From Campylobacterales bacterium (GTDB taxonomy: Bacteria > Campylobacterota > Campylobacteria > Campylobacterales > QNZT01): 64,000 nt of DNA. Of this stretch, positions 52,641 through 62,271 are shown piece by piece; position 1 is the first letter of the stretch, and each line of letters opens with the position of its first letter. The translations under genes and the position numbers were made by a program. The stretch spans positions 32,395 through 96,394 of the forward strand of contig JALVVR010000047.1 of assembly GCA_027023305.1 (NCBI GenBank), written 5' to 3'. The notes beneath the pieces were generated by a model. It saw nothing but the letters and a program-made list of their open reading frames with translations. It was not told the DNA's origin and ran no database searches.

Positions 52641-53270
52641 ATGTTTAAAAACAAAAGTATAATTTTGAGTGGAAATAATAATCAGTTCAATGATTATTTT
52701 TTAGCAAACTACTTTAAAAAAGCTGGAAATATTTCTGTAGTTGAGAGTTATTTAGGTGGTAAGTATAGGGGTGGAGATATACTCTTTCACTATGTTTCAA
52801 ATGAACTTGAAAGTGTTCATAACTATTTTCAAAAAAATGAAGATGATTTGAAAACAAAGATGACCATAAAAGAAAGTATAAAAAACAATATCAAAAAAGT
52901 TGTCTTTTTAAGTGATGGTACAACTCCTATACAAAATGATAAAATGATAAAAAATCTCATGATAAAAGCCTCTAAAGAGAGTAGTAAAACAAGTTTTTTG
53001 TATATCATGATTAAAGATTGTAAAAACATGCAAGAGATGGTTGATTTTGCTATATTTTCTATAAAAAATAGTAAAAATGGAGATATATTTGTAAAAAAAG
53101 TTCATGAGAGGATGACTTTTGCCAATAGATTAAAAAGTTTGCTAAAAAGTAACTCAAAAACAAGAGAAGAGCAAGATAGTTTATTTTCCAGTAATGAGAT
53201 GGCAAGGATTGTTGATTATGGAGAGTTTTTAAGAGTTTCTATGGAGAGTAGGGTTTTGGAAGAGGCTTAA
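52641..53270 (+). CDS. degenerate PseB/CapD-like short protein
   Basis: This 209-residue protein looks like a shrunken extended-SDR nucleotide-sugar enzyme. FKNKSIILSGNNNQFNDYF matches the family's start where GGTGSFG would be expected, so the NAD loop is lost. ESIKNNIKKVVFLSDGTTPIQND parallels the region normally reading KVVxLSTDKAVNP. VDFAIFSIKNSKNGDIFVKKV parallels the GGEIFVPKI ending. No Tyr-x-x-x-Lys catalytic pair is visible. It is likely catalytically dead, with a structural or regulatory role. It has a sigma-28-like promoter and overlaps the convergent sppA gene by four bases. The resemblance is by eye only. Confidence 0.55.
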   Translation: MFKNKSIILSGNNNQFNDYFLANYFKKAGNISVVESYLGGKYRGGDILFHYVSNELESVHNYFQKNEDDLKTKMTIKESIKNNIKKVVFLSDGTTPIQNDKMIKNLMIKASKESSKTSFLYIMIKDCKNMQEMVDFAIFSIKNSKNGDIFVKKVHERMTFANRLKSLLKSNSKTREEQDSLFSSNEMARIVDYGEFLRVSMESRVLEEA

Positions 53271-54118
53271 AAGATAGAAGCCTTCACTCCCCAAAAGTAT
53301 GAGAACAATGAAAATGAGAGTTTTGATATGACTTTATCTAAAAATTTCTCATACTTATCCTCTTTTTTCCATACTACTTTTTTTACACCTGAAAGTTTTA
53401 TAATCTCTTTTTTTGCTTCATACACTGAACCTACTTTGTCAACAAGTCCTACTTTTATCGCATTTTTTGCAGTGAAGACATGAGCCTCGGCAAACTCACT
53501 TTGTTTAGAAATATCTAGCTTTCTAGCCTTTGCGACATCACTTACAAACATTTTATAAGTATTATCTATCATTTTTTGCAGTTCGGCTTTTTCGTAAGGT
53601 TTCCAAGCTCTTGTTGGAGTGCCGATTTGTTTATATTTTCCTCTTTTTACTACTTGTTCTTTTATTCCTATTTTGTTTGCCAACTCCTCTATATTTGGAG
53701 ATTCAAAAATAACTCCTATACTTCCTATCGTAGCTCCTGGATTTGCTATGATTTTATTTGCCCAAATACTTGCATAGTAACTTCCACTAGCCATCAACCC
53801 TTTTGCATAAGCTACAACTGGTTTTTTTTCTCTTAATCTTTTGATAGCTAAACTCATCTCAATACTTGGAGCAACTGCACCACCTGGTGAGTTTACTACT
53901 AAAAGAACTCCTTTAATATTACTTTTCATGGCAATATTAATCTTTTTTAAAAACTCTTTATCACTCATGATAGGACCAGTTATCTGTATATCCATCAAGT
54001 TTGGTTTTTCAAAATCAATTTTTTTAGCTGGTGCAAAAACTAAGTAAAGTATTAGTAAGAATATTAATGATTTAAAATACTTTGATATAAACTCTAAAAC
54101 TGCTTTTATATACTTCAT
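53267..54118 (-). CDS. sppA: signal peptide peptidase SppA (short form)
   Basis: This protein of about 283 residues starts at ATG 54118 (MKYIKAVLEFISKYFKSL); an upstream in-frame ATG at 54175 lies in the neighbouring gene and gives a non-membrane start. It has one transmembrane segment (about 12-30). The S49 catalytic serine lies in KGLMASGSYYASIWA and the lysine further on in VVKRGKYKQIGT. LLVVNSPGGAVAPSIEMSLAI is the conserved substrate-site stretch. SppA degrades cleaved signal peptides in the inner membrane. It overlaps the amidohydrolase gene by four bases. Confidence 0.93.
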   Translation of the reverse strand: MKYIKAVLEFISKYFKSLIFLLILYLVFAPAKKIDFEKPNLMDIQITGPIMSDKEFLKKINIAMKSNIKGVLLVVNSPGGAVAPSIEMSLAIKRLREKKPVVAYAKGLMASGSYYASIWANKIIANPGATIGSIGVIFESPNIEELANKIGIKEQVVKRGKYKQIGTPTRAWKPYEKAELQKMIDNTYKMFVSDVAKARKLDISKQSEFAEAHVFTAKNAIKVGLVDKVGSVYEAKKEIIKLSGVKKVVWKKEDKYEKFLDKVISKLSFSLFSYFWGVKASIF

Positions 54119-55326
54119 GCTTTCTCTCCTAATATTATCGTTTTTTCTACTTTCTTTGTGTGTAGTATCAACCACTTATAAATCGTGTCTATATTATCAA
54201 AATCTTGGTTTAAATCAACTACTATCATATCAGCATCAAATCCCTCTTTTATAACTCCTTTGTTTAGTTTTAGAGCTAATCCAGCATTTTTTGTAACAGA
54301 TGTTAAAAGTTTTTTTGATAACTCATCTGCATCTATAGCTTCATGAATAAACAATGCAGACCTTAGCTCATCCCATAGATTTAGAGATATATTTGAGGTT
54401 AGTCCATCGGTAGCGATAGTTAGATTTTTTATATCCTTTAAATCAAGTTTTTTGTTTTCTAAAAGTCTGTTGGATACTGGGCAACTTGTGATAAAAAACT
54501 CACTATCTATCCTTTTTAACTCCTCTTTTGAGGCATAAGTTAAGTGTGTAAAAAGAGTAGGAATACCAATAAATAGTTCTATATACTCATCTATGGTAGT
54601 TAAAGGTTTTGGGTTTGGTACAAATTTTTCTAAAAACTCTTTAAATCCACCACTTGCATTTGTTAGCCACTCTCTCTCAGCAAAGCTTTCCAAAAAGTGG
54701 GTTGAAACAACACATCCTGCATCTTTTGCAAGTCCAAGAGCTTTTTTAGCTAGGATTGGATGGGTTGAGTATGGAGAGTGGATAGAGATAGCAGGTATAA
54801 ATCTTTCATCTTTTAAGCTTAGAGTTTTATAGTATCTTTGTAAAAAGTCTTGATATAAAACATCTACTGCTGATGGATTTGAGCCTAAAGTTTCGTTAAA
54901 AAGCACTACATTTATAGCAGATTTCTTGCAAGGCTCTATATCTTCTCCAAAGCTACTTATCTCACCTATGGTGGTAGTACCACATTTTAAAAGGGCAGTT
55001 AGAACTTCGCTTATAGCTTCGCTTGAACTCAAGCTTACAAGCTCTTCTCTATACTTTACAACTGAACTTAACCACTTAATAAACTCACCATACTCAAGAC
55101 GATTTTTGTTTTTGATGTACTCTAAATGTATGTGAGTATTTATAAGCCCTGGAAGCAATACTGAGTTTTTACAAAAATCTTCTGTTAAAGCATCTGGATA
55201 CTCTTTTAAAAGATTCTCTTTAGAGTCTATTTTTACAATCTGTTTTTCGTAGGCTATGGCTTTGTTTTTAAATATTTGTAACTTTTCATCAAATGTTACA
55301 ATATAATCACAAGAGATAATATTCAT
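54115..55326 (-). CDS. metal-dependent amidohydrolase (aminofutalosine deaminase-like family)
   Basis: This protein of about 403 residues starts at ATG 55326, MNIISCDYIVTFD. It has the amidohydrolase metal site LPGLINTHIHLEY (HxH), a third His in VVSTHFLESFAERE, another in SIHSPYSTHP and the Asp in IATDGLTSNISLNLWDEL. The family deaminates purine derivatives; the Helicobacter homologue is annotated as an aminofutalosine deaminase-like or chlorohydrolase protein. In Campylobacter the equivalent gene also sits between sppA and the aroQ operon. The true substrate is not established. Confidence 0.88.
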   Translation of the reverse strand: MNIISCDYIVTFDEKLQIFKNKAIAYEKQIVKIDSKENLLKEYPDALTEDFCKNSVLLPGLINTHIHLEYIKNKNRLEYGEFIKWLSSVVKYREELVSLSSSEAISEVLTALLKCGTTTIGEISSFGEDIEPCKKSAINVVLFNETLGSNPSAVDVLYQDFLQRYYKTLSLKDERFIPAISIHSPYSTHPILAKKALGLAKDAGCVVSTHFLESFAEREWLTNASGGFKEFLEKFVPNPKPLTTIDEYIELFIGIPTLFTHLTYASKEELKRIDSEFFITSCPVSNRLLENKKLDLKDIKNLTIATDGLTSNISLNLWDELRSALFIHEAIDADELSKKLLTSVTKNAGLALKLNKGVIKEGFDADMIVVDLNQDFDNIDTIYKWLILHTKKVEKTIILGEKA

Positions 55327-55380
55327 ATCTAACCTTTTTTTTGCTACTATATTAGCTAAATTTTTATAAAGGATTATTAG

Positions 55381-55860
55381 ATGAAAATAATGGTAATACA
55401 AGGACCAAACTTAAATATGCTAGGCCTAAGAGAGCAAAACATATATGGACCTATGAAGTTAGAAGATATACATGAGCAAATGGAAGGTTTTGCTAAACAA
55501 GCAAATATTGAGATTGAGTTTTTTCAATCAAACTTAGAAGGTGAAATAGTTGACAAAATCCAAGAGTGTTTAGGAGTTTGTGATGGTATCATCTTAAATG
55601 CAGCAGCTTATACTCATACTTCTATAGCTATCGCTGATGCTATTAGAGCAGTACAAATCCCAACAGTTGAAGTTCATATCTCAAACATACATGCAAGAGA
55701 AGAGTATAGACACAAATCTCTAATAGCTCCTCACTGTGCAGGTCAAATCACAGGTTTTGGACCTTTTAGTTATCACTTAGCTATGGTTGCTATGAGTCAA
55801 ATCTTAACAGAGATACAAGCTATGAAACAAGCTGAAAATCAAGCTGGTGAGCAAAACTAG
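55381..55860 (+). CDS. aroQ: 3-dehydroquinate dehydratase, type II
   Basis: This 159-residue protein has the type II signature [20 protein letters not shown] at the N-terminus with the catalytic Tyr, [34 protein letters not shown] and [19 protein letters not shown] with the catalytic His. It dehydrates 3-dehydroquinate in the shikimate pathway, one step after AroB. It is divergent from the amidohydrolase gene and is the first gene of the run leading to flagellar genes. Confidence 0.96.
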   Translation: MKIMVIQGPNLNMLGLREQNIYGPMKLEDIHEQMEGFAKQANIEIEFFQSNLEGEIVDKIQECLGVCDGIILNAAAYTHTSIAIADAIRAVQIPTVEVHISNIHAREEYRHKSLIAPHCAGQITGFGPFSYHLAMVAMSQILTEIQAMKQAENQAGEQN

Positions 55861-55862
55861 TC

Positions 55863-56849
55863 TTGAACTACATCTTAAAAGGTGAAAATGCCATATATAG
55901 TGAGTGTGGCTTTTCATCTGATAATGCTATCTTTTTATCAATAGGTGATGAAAAGTACTTCATAACTGACTCACGATATACTTTAGAAGCTAAGGGAGTT
56001 ATCAAAGAAACTAAAGTTGTTGATGGTGGTAGAGATTTAGTTAAAAAGGCAAGAGAGTTTGTTAGAAAATCAAATATAAAAAAGCTTATTATAGATCCTT
56101 TAGAGTGGAATATCAAAGATTTTGAAGAGTTACAAAAACTAAAAATCTCTTTTTTACAAAAACCAAACTTTTCACAGCAAAAGAGGATTATCAAATCATC
56201 CGATGAAATAGATATACTAAAAGAGGCAGTTAAAAAGGGAAAATTAGCTTTTAGAGAGTTTGAAAAATTTTTTAAAAGTGATGGAGTAGGCAGAAGTGAA
56301 AAGTTTTTAAACTACCAAATGCAAAACTTCATGAGAGATTTTGGAGAGTATGACTTAAGTTTCGAACCTATAACTGCGATCAAAAAAAACTCAGCTTTGC
56401 CTCATGCTTTGCCTAGTGATAAAAAGTTACAAAGTAATTCTCTACTTTTAGTTGATGCAGGATTAAAATATAAAAGATATTGTAGTGATAGAACTGAGAC
56501 TTTTATAAATCGTGAGGATAGCTTTCAACAAAAGATATATGATATAGTACAAAAAGCTCATGACAAGGCGATAGAAGCTGTAAAAGAGGGAGTTAAAGCT
56601 AGTGATATAGATAGAGTTGCAAGAGAAGTGATAGAAAAAGCTGGATATGGAAAATATTTTGTTCACTCTACTGGTCACGGAGTTGGACTTGATATTCATG
56701 AACTGCCTGTTATATCTAAAAATAGTGATACTATACTAGAAGATGGTATGGTTTTTACTGTTGAGCCAGGGATTTATCTCCCAGATGAATTTGGAGTGAG
56801 GATAGAGGATATGGTATATATCAAAAATGGTAAAGTTGAGGTTATGTGA
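55863..56849 (+). CDS. Xaa-Pro peptidase (M24 family)
   Basis: This 328-residue protein starts at TTG two bases after aroQ. The C-terminal creatinase/aminopeptidase P fold carries the dinuclear metal ligands: LLVDAGLKYKRYCSDRTETF (two Asp), HSTGHGVGLDIHELP (His), TVEPGIYLPDEFGVRIEDM (two Glu). The N-terminal domain (about 1-115) is the substrate-orienting domain of proline peptidases. It hydrolyses X-Pro bonds. The gene overlaps folK by four bases. Confidence 0.92.
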   Translation: MNYILKGENAIYSECGFSSDNAIFLSIGDEKYFITDSRYTLEAKGVIKETKVVDGGRDLVKKAREFVRKSNIKKLIIDPLEWNIKDFEELQKLKISFLQKPNFSQQKRIIKSSDEIDILKEAVKKGKLAFREFEKFFKSDGVGRSEKFLNYQMQNFMRDFGEYDLSFEPITAIKKNSALPHALPSDKKLQSNSLLLVDAGLKYKRYCSDRTETFINREDSFQQKIYDIVQKAHDKAIEAVKEGVKASDIDRVAREVIEKAGYGKYFVHSTGHGVGLDIHELPVISKNSDTILEDGMVFTVEPGIYLPDEFGVRIEDMVYIKNGKVEVM

Positions 56850-57328
56850 GAAAGAGACTAACTAAAAACTTAACCCTTTTTTTTAATAAAAATTTTCCAA
56901 CTAGAAAAGTTTTTAAATCAAATAAAAAGCATACTGTTATCGTTGGAGTTGGTGGAAATATAGGAAACCTCTTTAAACGATTTAATAAGCTTTATATTTA
57001 CTTAAAAAAATCAAATAGTTTTGATATTATTCAAACTGCACCTATTTTGAAGAATCCTCCTTTTGGTTTTTTAGATCAAAATGATTTTTTTAACACTATC
57101 ATAGTCTTAAAGACAAACCTAAACCCTCATCAGAGCCTTAAGCAACTTTTAAGAATAGAAAAGAAGTTTAAACGAAAAAGAGCTTTTAAAGATAGTCCTA
57201 GAACTTTAGATTTAGATATAATATTTTATGATAAAATTTCGGTTAATAAAAAAGATTTGATTATTCCACATGAAAGTTTTTATAAAAGAGAGTCGGTTTT
57301 GATACCACTTTCATATATAGTGAGGTAA
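56846..57328 (+). CDS. folK: 6-hydroxymethyl-dihydropterin pyrophosphokinase
   Basis: This 160-residue protein starts at GTG and has the HPPK signature DSPRTLDLDIIFYDK (about 110-124), GVGGNIGNLFKRF near the substrate site and DQNDFFNTIIVLKT. An N-terminal basic extension of about 30 residues precedes the fold. FolK pyrophosphorylates hydroxymethyl-dihydropterin in folate synthesis. It lies between the peptidase and flhF, as in Campylobacter. Confidence 0.92.
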   Translation: MRKRLTKNLTLFFNKNFPTRKVFKSNKKHTVIVGVGGNIGNLFKRFNKLYIYLKKSNSFDIIQTAPILKNPPFGFLDQNDFFNTIIVLKTNLNPHQSLKQLLRIEKKFKRKRAFKDSPRTLDLDIIFYDKISVNKKDLIIPHESFYKRESVLIPLSYIVR

Positions 57329-57329
57329 A

Positions 57330-58511
57330 ATGAAGTTATATACTTTTACAGCTAAAACTCCAAGTAAAGCACTACAAAAGGCACAAAATAGTTGTGGCAT
57401 GGATGCACTTGTAGTGAATACTAAGATGATAAAGAAAAAAACTTTTTCAAGTGAAGGACTTTATGAAGTAGTAGTTGCTGTTGAGGAAACAAAAGAGATA
57501 GAAAACAATAGCCCAGTACTTGATAAAAAACAGCATCAAAAAGTGCAAAAAAGTGTAGAACAAATCAAAAAAATAGACTCTTTAAGTATTTTCGATGAAG
57601 AGACTACCTCTTCACTTGAGATAAAAAGATTAGAGGAGTCTTTGCAGAGTGTACATAGTAGGTTGGCTGAACTTCAAGAGTTATTTTTAGAATCTCAAAA
57701 GATTAAAGATTTAGCTGTTCCTCCTGAGTTTAGAGAGATTTATAACAAGTTAAAAAGAACAGGTATAAACAAAGAGGATATAAATGAAATAGTTGGAGAG
57801 AGTATAAAGCATATGCCAACTTACATGAAAAGTTCATCTGAAACTATGCATAGGTATTTTAAAGTGCTTTTAAAAAAGATAATTCCTATAAAAAAAGAGC
57901 AAAAAAGTGATAAGCAAAAAGTTATCATGTTTGTAGGTCCTACTGGAGTTGGTAAAACTACTACTTTGGCAAAACTTGCTGCTAGATACTCCCTACTTGA
58001 ATATAACTACAAAGTTGGTATTATCACGCTTGATACATATAGGATAGGTGCAGTAGAACAGTTATACCAATATGCAAAAATGATGAAACTTCCTATCGAA
58101 GATGCGATAGGTGTTGAGGATTTTAAAGATGCAATTCATAGGTTTTCAAACATGGATATAATCTTGATTGACTCAGTTGGAAGTTCTCAATATGATAGAG
58201 AGAAGTTAAAAAGACTAAGAGAATTTATAGATAGTACAAATCTTGATATAGAGATGAATCTAGTGTTATCTTCAAATGCAAAGTATGAAGATTTGGAGGA
58301 TACATTTAATTCATTTAAATTTTTAGGACTTAAAAACATGATAGTTACTAAGCTAGATGAGAGTAAAAAATATGGAAATATCTTTTCACTTATCAAAAAA
58401 ACAAAACTACCAGTAAGTTACTTTTCAATAGGTCAAGAAGTACCTGACGATATAAGAGTGGCTAGTAGTGGGTATTTTATAGATTGTCTGTTTGAGGGAT
58501 ATAAGAAGTGA
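57330..58511 (+). CDS. flhF: flagellar GTPase FlhF
   Basis: This 393-residue SRP-type GTPase has a basic N-terminal B domain (about 1-120, MKLYTFTAKTPSKALQKAQ opening), a helical N domain and the G domain with IMFVGPTGVGKTTTLAKLAA (G1, about 205-224), TLDTYRIGAVEQL (G2), IILIDSVGSSQYDREKL (G3; relatives read DTxGR) and VTKLDESKKYG (G4). FlhF places the flagellum at the pole and controls RpoN-dependent genes. It overlaps flhG by four bases. Confidence 0.95.
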   Translation: MKLYTFTAKTPSKALQKAQNSCGMDALVVNTKMIKKKTFSSEGLYEVVVAVEETKEIENNSPVLDKKQHQKVQKSVEQIKKIDSLSIFDEETTSSLEIKRLEESLQSVHSRLAELQELFLESQKIKDLAVPPEFREIYNKLKRTGINKEDINEIVGESIKHMPTYMKSSSETMHRYFKVLLKKIIPIKKEQKSDKQKVIMFVGPTGVGKTTTLAKLAARYSLLEYNYKVGIITLDTYRIGAVEQLYQYAKMMKLPIEDAIGVEDFKDAIHRFSNMDIILIDSVGSSQYDREKLKRLREFIDSTNLDIEMNLVLSSNAKYEDLEDTFNSFKFLGLKNMIVTKLDESKKYGNIFSLIKKTKLPVSYFSIGQEVPDDIRVASSGYFIDCLFEGYKK

Positions 58512-59392
58512 AAAAAGATAGACAAGCTACACAAGCAGATAGATTGAAAGAGCTTTTAAATGATAGTAGTGAAAGTGAGCAAAAACATACAAAAGTAATC
58601 TCTATAACAAGTGGAAAGGGCGGAGTAGGTAAGAGTACAATTTCAGCAAATATAGCCTTTATGCTTAGTGAAATGGGTTACAAAGTTGGACTATTGGATG
58701 CTGATTTTGGACTTGCTAACTTAGATATAATCTTAAATACAAGAGTTAAACAAAATCTAGTAGATGTTTTAAACGATAGATGTAAACTAGAAGATATAAT
58801 CATAGATATAAATGAAAATCTTAAACTGATACCTGGAGATAGTGGTGATGAGATTTTTAAATTTAAAGATAGTATTTTAGCTGAAAAGTTTTTGGCTGAT
58901 GCAGATGAATTACTTGGGGATTTAGATTATCTTATCATAGACACTGGAGCAGGGATTTCTAAAGCAAATCAAGCAATACTTGCAGAGAGTGATGAAGTGA
59001 TAGTAGTAACTATGCCTGATCCATCAGCTATCACTGATGCTTATGCTACTATAAAAGTATGTTCTAAGTTTTTAAATACCGTGAACTTATTACTCAATTT
59101 TACTAAAAATCAAAAAGAAGCAGACCTTATCTATCAAAAAATCTCAAAAATTGCCGATAGTAATATAGAGGATTTTAAACTATTTTATCTAGGAAATTTA
59201 TCAAGAGACTCACTAATCACAAAGTGCTCACAAAACAGGCTTTTGTTTGCAAAAGGGTACCAAAATAGTTTATCTTTTTTTGAATTAAGTGAAATTATTA
59301 GAAATCTAATAGAAAAATTGGAACACAAATTGCTAACTTCTAAGCAAAGAGGTTTTGCAGTGTTTGTAAGGCGGCTTATGGATAGATTTTAA
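58508..59392 (+). CDS. flhG: flagellar number regulator FlhG (MinD-like ATPase)
   Basis: This 294-residue ParA/MinD-family ATPase has deviant Walker A ITSGKGGVGKSTISANIAF (about 33-51), VGLLDADFGLANLDIIL and LIIDTGAGISKANQAIL. The N-terminal RQATQADRLKELL is the DQAxxLRxL-type motif by which FlhG stimulates FlhF. It limits flagellar number. It starts at GTG in the overlap with flhF. A C-terminal amphipathic stretch (about 272-294) could bind membranes. Confidence 0.95.
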   Translation: MKKDRQATQADRLKELLNDSSESEQKHTKVISITSGKGGVGKSTISANIAFMLSEMGYKVGLLDADFGLANLDIILNTRVKQNLVDVLNDRCKLEDIIIDINENLKLIPGDSGDEIFKFKDSILAEKFLADADELLGDLDYLIIDTGAGISKANQAILAESDEVIVVTMPDPSAITDAYATIKVCSKFLNTVNLLLNFTKNQKEADLIYQKISKIADSNIEDFKLFYLGNLSRDSLITKCSQNRLLFAKGYQNSLSFFELSEIIRNLIEKLEHKLLTSKQRGFAVFVRRLMDRF

Positions 59393-59404
59393 AAAGGAGC
59401 AATC

Positions 59405-59707
59405 ATGAGAAGTGAAAATTATGTTTATTTTTTTACAGTAAGTGGATTTTTCATCTCTCTTGTTTTCTCAACTTTAAAATCAACAACTCCATTTTACTTT
59501 GCCATCTTCGTTATAGGTATAACTCTGTTTTTTTACCTATTTATACATTTAGTACTAATCTTCTTTTTCAATATCGAACCAACCGTTCAAGACTCTTTTA
59601 GAAAAGCTGATGTTGAAGAAATAATCAACTATCAAATATCACAACTAAAAGATCGTGAGGTTCAAATACAAAATTTAACAAATAGCATCAAAAATATAAA
59701 AGGATAG
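59405..59707 (+). CDS. small two-helix membrane protein of the flhF-fliA operon
   Basis: This 100-residue protein has two transmembrane segments (about 5-25 and 30-58) and a charged C-terminal tail that ends in a helix. A gene of the same size and layout lies between flhG and fliA in Campylobacter and Helicobacter, so it is a conserved operon member of unknown function. AAAGGAGC precedes the ATG. Confidence 0.75.
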   Translation: MRSENYVYFFTVSGFFISLVFSTLKSTTPFYFAIFVIGITLFFYLFIHLVLIFFFNIEPTVQDSFRKADVEEIINYQISQLKDREVQIQNLTNSIKNIKG

Positions 59708-59711
59708 TATT

Positions 59712-60389
59712 TTGAGTGAAGTAAAAGATAAAAATGAACTTACAAATGAGATTGTCATACAGTTTATGCCTGCAGTAAGAGCTATGAGCTTTAGACTAAA
59801 AGAGAGACTTCCAACCTCTATAGATGTAAATGACCTAATCTCTATAGGAATGGAAGAGATGATAAAACTATCTCGTAGATATGATACCCAGATGAATGAC
59901 TCTTTTTGGGGTTATGCTAAAAAAAGAGTATATGGAAGTATGCTTGATTATCTAAGAAGTTTAGATATTATAAGTAGAAACAACAGGCGACTTATAAAAG
60001 CTATAGATACAGAGATAAGTAAGTTTGTAGATGAAGATTCAAGAGAGCCTGATGATGAGTATTTAGCAAAAAAATTAAATGAACCTATAGAAAAAATAAG
60101 AGATGCAAAGCTTGCTTCACAAATAAATACAAATGTACCTTTAAATGAACACATCATGGGTTACAGAGATGAATCTATTGAAAAAACTATAGAAAAAGAA
60201 CAAATGATTGAAGCTATAAAGGATATTTTAAGTACACTAAGTGATAGAGAACAGATGATTATCACTCTATATTATTATGATGAACTAAATTTAAAAGAGA
60301 TAAGTTCTCTTTTAGAAATAAGTGAGTCTAGAATATCTCAAATACACAAAAAACTAGTCAAACAGTTAAGAAGTAAGTTAATAGAGTAG
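59712..60389 (+). CDS. fliA: flagellar sigma factor FliA (sigma-28)
   Basis: This 225-residue sigma-70-family protein starts at TTG. Region 2 is at about 15-75 (DVNDLISIGMEEMIKLSRRYD, GYAKKRVYGSMLDYLRS), region 3 at about 95-150 and region 4 at about 170-220 with DELNLKEISSLLEISESRISQ helix-turn-helix. It transcribes late flagellar genes; the flaG promoter at 5346 is a clear target and those at 44637 and 52584 are possible ones. Confidence 0.95.
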   Translation: MSEVKDKNELTNEIVIQFMPAVRAMSFRLKERLPTSIDVNDLISIGMEEMIKLSRRYDTQMNDSFWGYAKKRVYGSMLDYLRSLDIISRNNRRLIKAIDTEISKFVDEDSREPDDEYLAKKLNEPIEKIRDAKLASQINTNVPLNEHIMGYRDESIEKTIEKEQMIEAIKDILSTLSDREQMIITLYYYDELNLKEISSLLEISESRISQIHKKLVKQLRSKLIE

Positions 60390-60398
60390 GGAGAAATT

Positions 60399-61466
60399 GT
60401 GGCTGATATTTTATCACAAGAAGAGATTGATGCATTACTAGAAGTAGTAGATGATCCTGCAGAGGATGAATCTAGTAGCGAAGATTCTCAAAAGGTTATG
60501 GTTTATGACTTTAAAAGACCAAATAGAGTATCAAAAGAACAACTAAGAAGTATCAAAAGTATTCATGATAAATTAGCAAGAAATCTCTCTTCACATATAT
60601 CTACAGTTTTAAGAACTATTATCGAAATAAATCTACAATCAGTAGATCAGATGACTTATGGAGAATTTTTAATGTCTATACCATCTCCTACAAGTTTTAA
60701 TATATTTTCTATGAAACCGTTAGAGGGTGATGCAGTGCTGGAACTAAATCCAACTATAGTTTTTCCTATGATAGATAGATTGCTAGGTGGTGATGGGAAA
60801 TCTTGTGATATAGATAGAGAACTTAGTGATATTGAGTTAAATCTTCTAGATACTATTCTTAGGATGGTAACAAGTAAACTAAAAGAGTCTTGGGAGAGTG
60901 TGTTGGAGTTTTATCCAACTATAGAGGCTAAAGAGTCAAGTCCAAATGTTGTTCAAATAGTAGCTCAAAATGAGATAGTTATCATCATAGTTTTAGAAGT
61001 AAGTATAGGTGATGTAAGTGGTATGATAAATATAGCTTATCCAGTTATATTTTTAGAATCAATCCTCTCAAAGATGTCAAGCAGAGATATAATCATAAGT
61101 GAATCAAACTCAAAAAAGAGTAAAAACAAAGAGCTAAAAGAGCTTATCAAAAGAGCTGATATAAAGGCAGAAGCTGTTTTAGGAGAGACAACTCTATCAC
61201 TAAAAGAGATACTTGACTTACAAAAAGACTCTATCATAAGACTTGATAGAGAGGTAAGTGATGAAGTTACTATTGCTATTGACAAAAAAAATATTTTTAA
61301 AGCTAAAATGAGTGTTGATGAGTATAAAAAGATTTTAGAGATAAATAAAGTTATAAATAGTGACAAAGATGAAGTTAAAGAGATACTTTTAGGCTATGAG
61401 AAAGAGAGAATAGCAAAGTATAACAAAATACGAAAAGAGACAATGAGAGAGATTATCAATGAATAA
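60399..61466 (+). CDS. fliM: flagellar motor switch protein FliM
   Basis: This 355-residue protein starts at GTG. The N-terminal LSQEEIDALLEVVD is the CheY-binding peptide, followed by the CheC-like middle domain (PNRVSKEQLRSIKSIHDKLARNL and FDLxGGDG-type LLGGDGK) and the C-terminal SpoA domain (VLGETTLSLKEILDLQKDSIIRLD). FliM controls motor switching. It overlaps fliY by eight bases. Confidence 0.96.
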   Translation: MADILSQEEIDALLEVVDDPAEDESSSEDSQKVMVYDFKRPNRVSKEQLRSIKSIHDKLARNLSSHISTVLRTIIEINLQSVDQMTYGEFLMSIPSPTSFNIFSMKPLEGDAVLELNPTIVFPMIDRLLGGDGKSCDIDRELSDIELNLLDTILRMVTSKLKESWESVLEFYPTIEAKESSPNVVQIVAQNEIVIIIVLEVSIGDVSGMINIAYPVIFLESILSKMSSRDIIISESNSKKSKNKELKELIKRADIKAEAVLGETTLSLKEILDLQKDSIIRLDREVSDEVTIAIDKKNIFKAKMSVDEYKKILEINKVINSDKDEVKEILLGYEKERIAKYNKIRKETMREIINE

Positions 61467-62271
61467 ACTTTTTAAACTATTAGGTGAAGAGGTAAAAAGT
61501 GTAATAGAAGGGCTTACAGGGTATAGTAGTGAGTTTGTTTTAGGGGGAGAAACAGAAGAACTTTTATCTAAATGTGCCAAAGTTGATATAAGTTTTGAGG
61601 GTGGCAAATGCTCATTTTTTATGGATATAGGGATTGCTACTGCTCTTGGAGATTTGATGCTTGGAGGGAGTGGTGAGAGTAAAGATGAGCTAGATGATGA
61701 TGATTTAGATGCTACAAAAGAGATAGTATCAAATATTTTTGGATCACTTTCAACAACTCTTTCAACAAATGATGAACTTCCTTCTATCGGTTTCAATGTT
61801 GATTCTATTGAAAGTGTGGATGAAGATAGTAGCTTAGATGATTTTAAAAAGGTGCTTTTGTTTGATTTGAAAGTTGAAGATAGTAGTGGAAAGTGCTACT
61901 TTGCTTTAAGTAGTGAGTTTTTATCACTTTTTGAAAAACCAAAAGAAGAGAATAAAAGCAAAGAAACATCAGTCCAATGTAGTGATGAAGTAAAACTTAG
62001 TGATGAAGAGATAAAAAATATTTCACTTATCATGGATGTTCAACTTCCCGTTAGGGTTAGGATAGGTACTAAAACTATACTTTTGAAAGATGTTTTAAAG
62101 ATGGATATAGGTTCAGTAGTGGAGCTAGATCAACTTGCAAATGCTCCTTTAGATATACTTGTAGGTGAGAAGATTATCGCTAAGGGTGAGGTTGTTATAG
62201 TTGATGGAAATTTTGGTGTTCAAATAGTTGATATAGGAACAAAAAGAGAACTTCTATCAAAGATACAATGA
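61459..62271 (+). CDS. fliY: flagellar motor switch protein FliY
   Basis: This 270-residue protein has a C-terminal FliN/SpoA domain (about 180-270, MDVQLPVRVRIGTKTILLKD, VELDQLANAPLDILV) and an acidic N-terminal region of about 130 residues with CheC-like features, the combination that defines FliY rather than FliN in Campylobacter and relatives. It completes the switch complex with FliM and FliG. It overlaps mnmA by four bases. Confidence 0.93.
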   Translation: MNKLFKLLGEEVKSVIEGLTGYSSEFVLGGETEELLSKCAKVDISFEGGKCSFFMDIGIATALGDLMLGGSGESKDELDDDDLDATKEIVSNIFGSLSTTLSTNDELPSIGFNVDSIESVDEDSSLDDFKKVLLFDLKVEDSSGKCYFALSSEFLSLFEKPKEENKSKETSVQCSDEVKLSDEEIKNISLIMDVQLPVRVRIGTKTILLKDVLKMDIGSVVELDQLANAPLDILVGEKIIAKGEVVIVDGNFGVQIVDIGTKRELLSKIQ

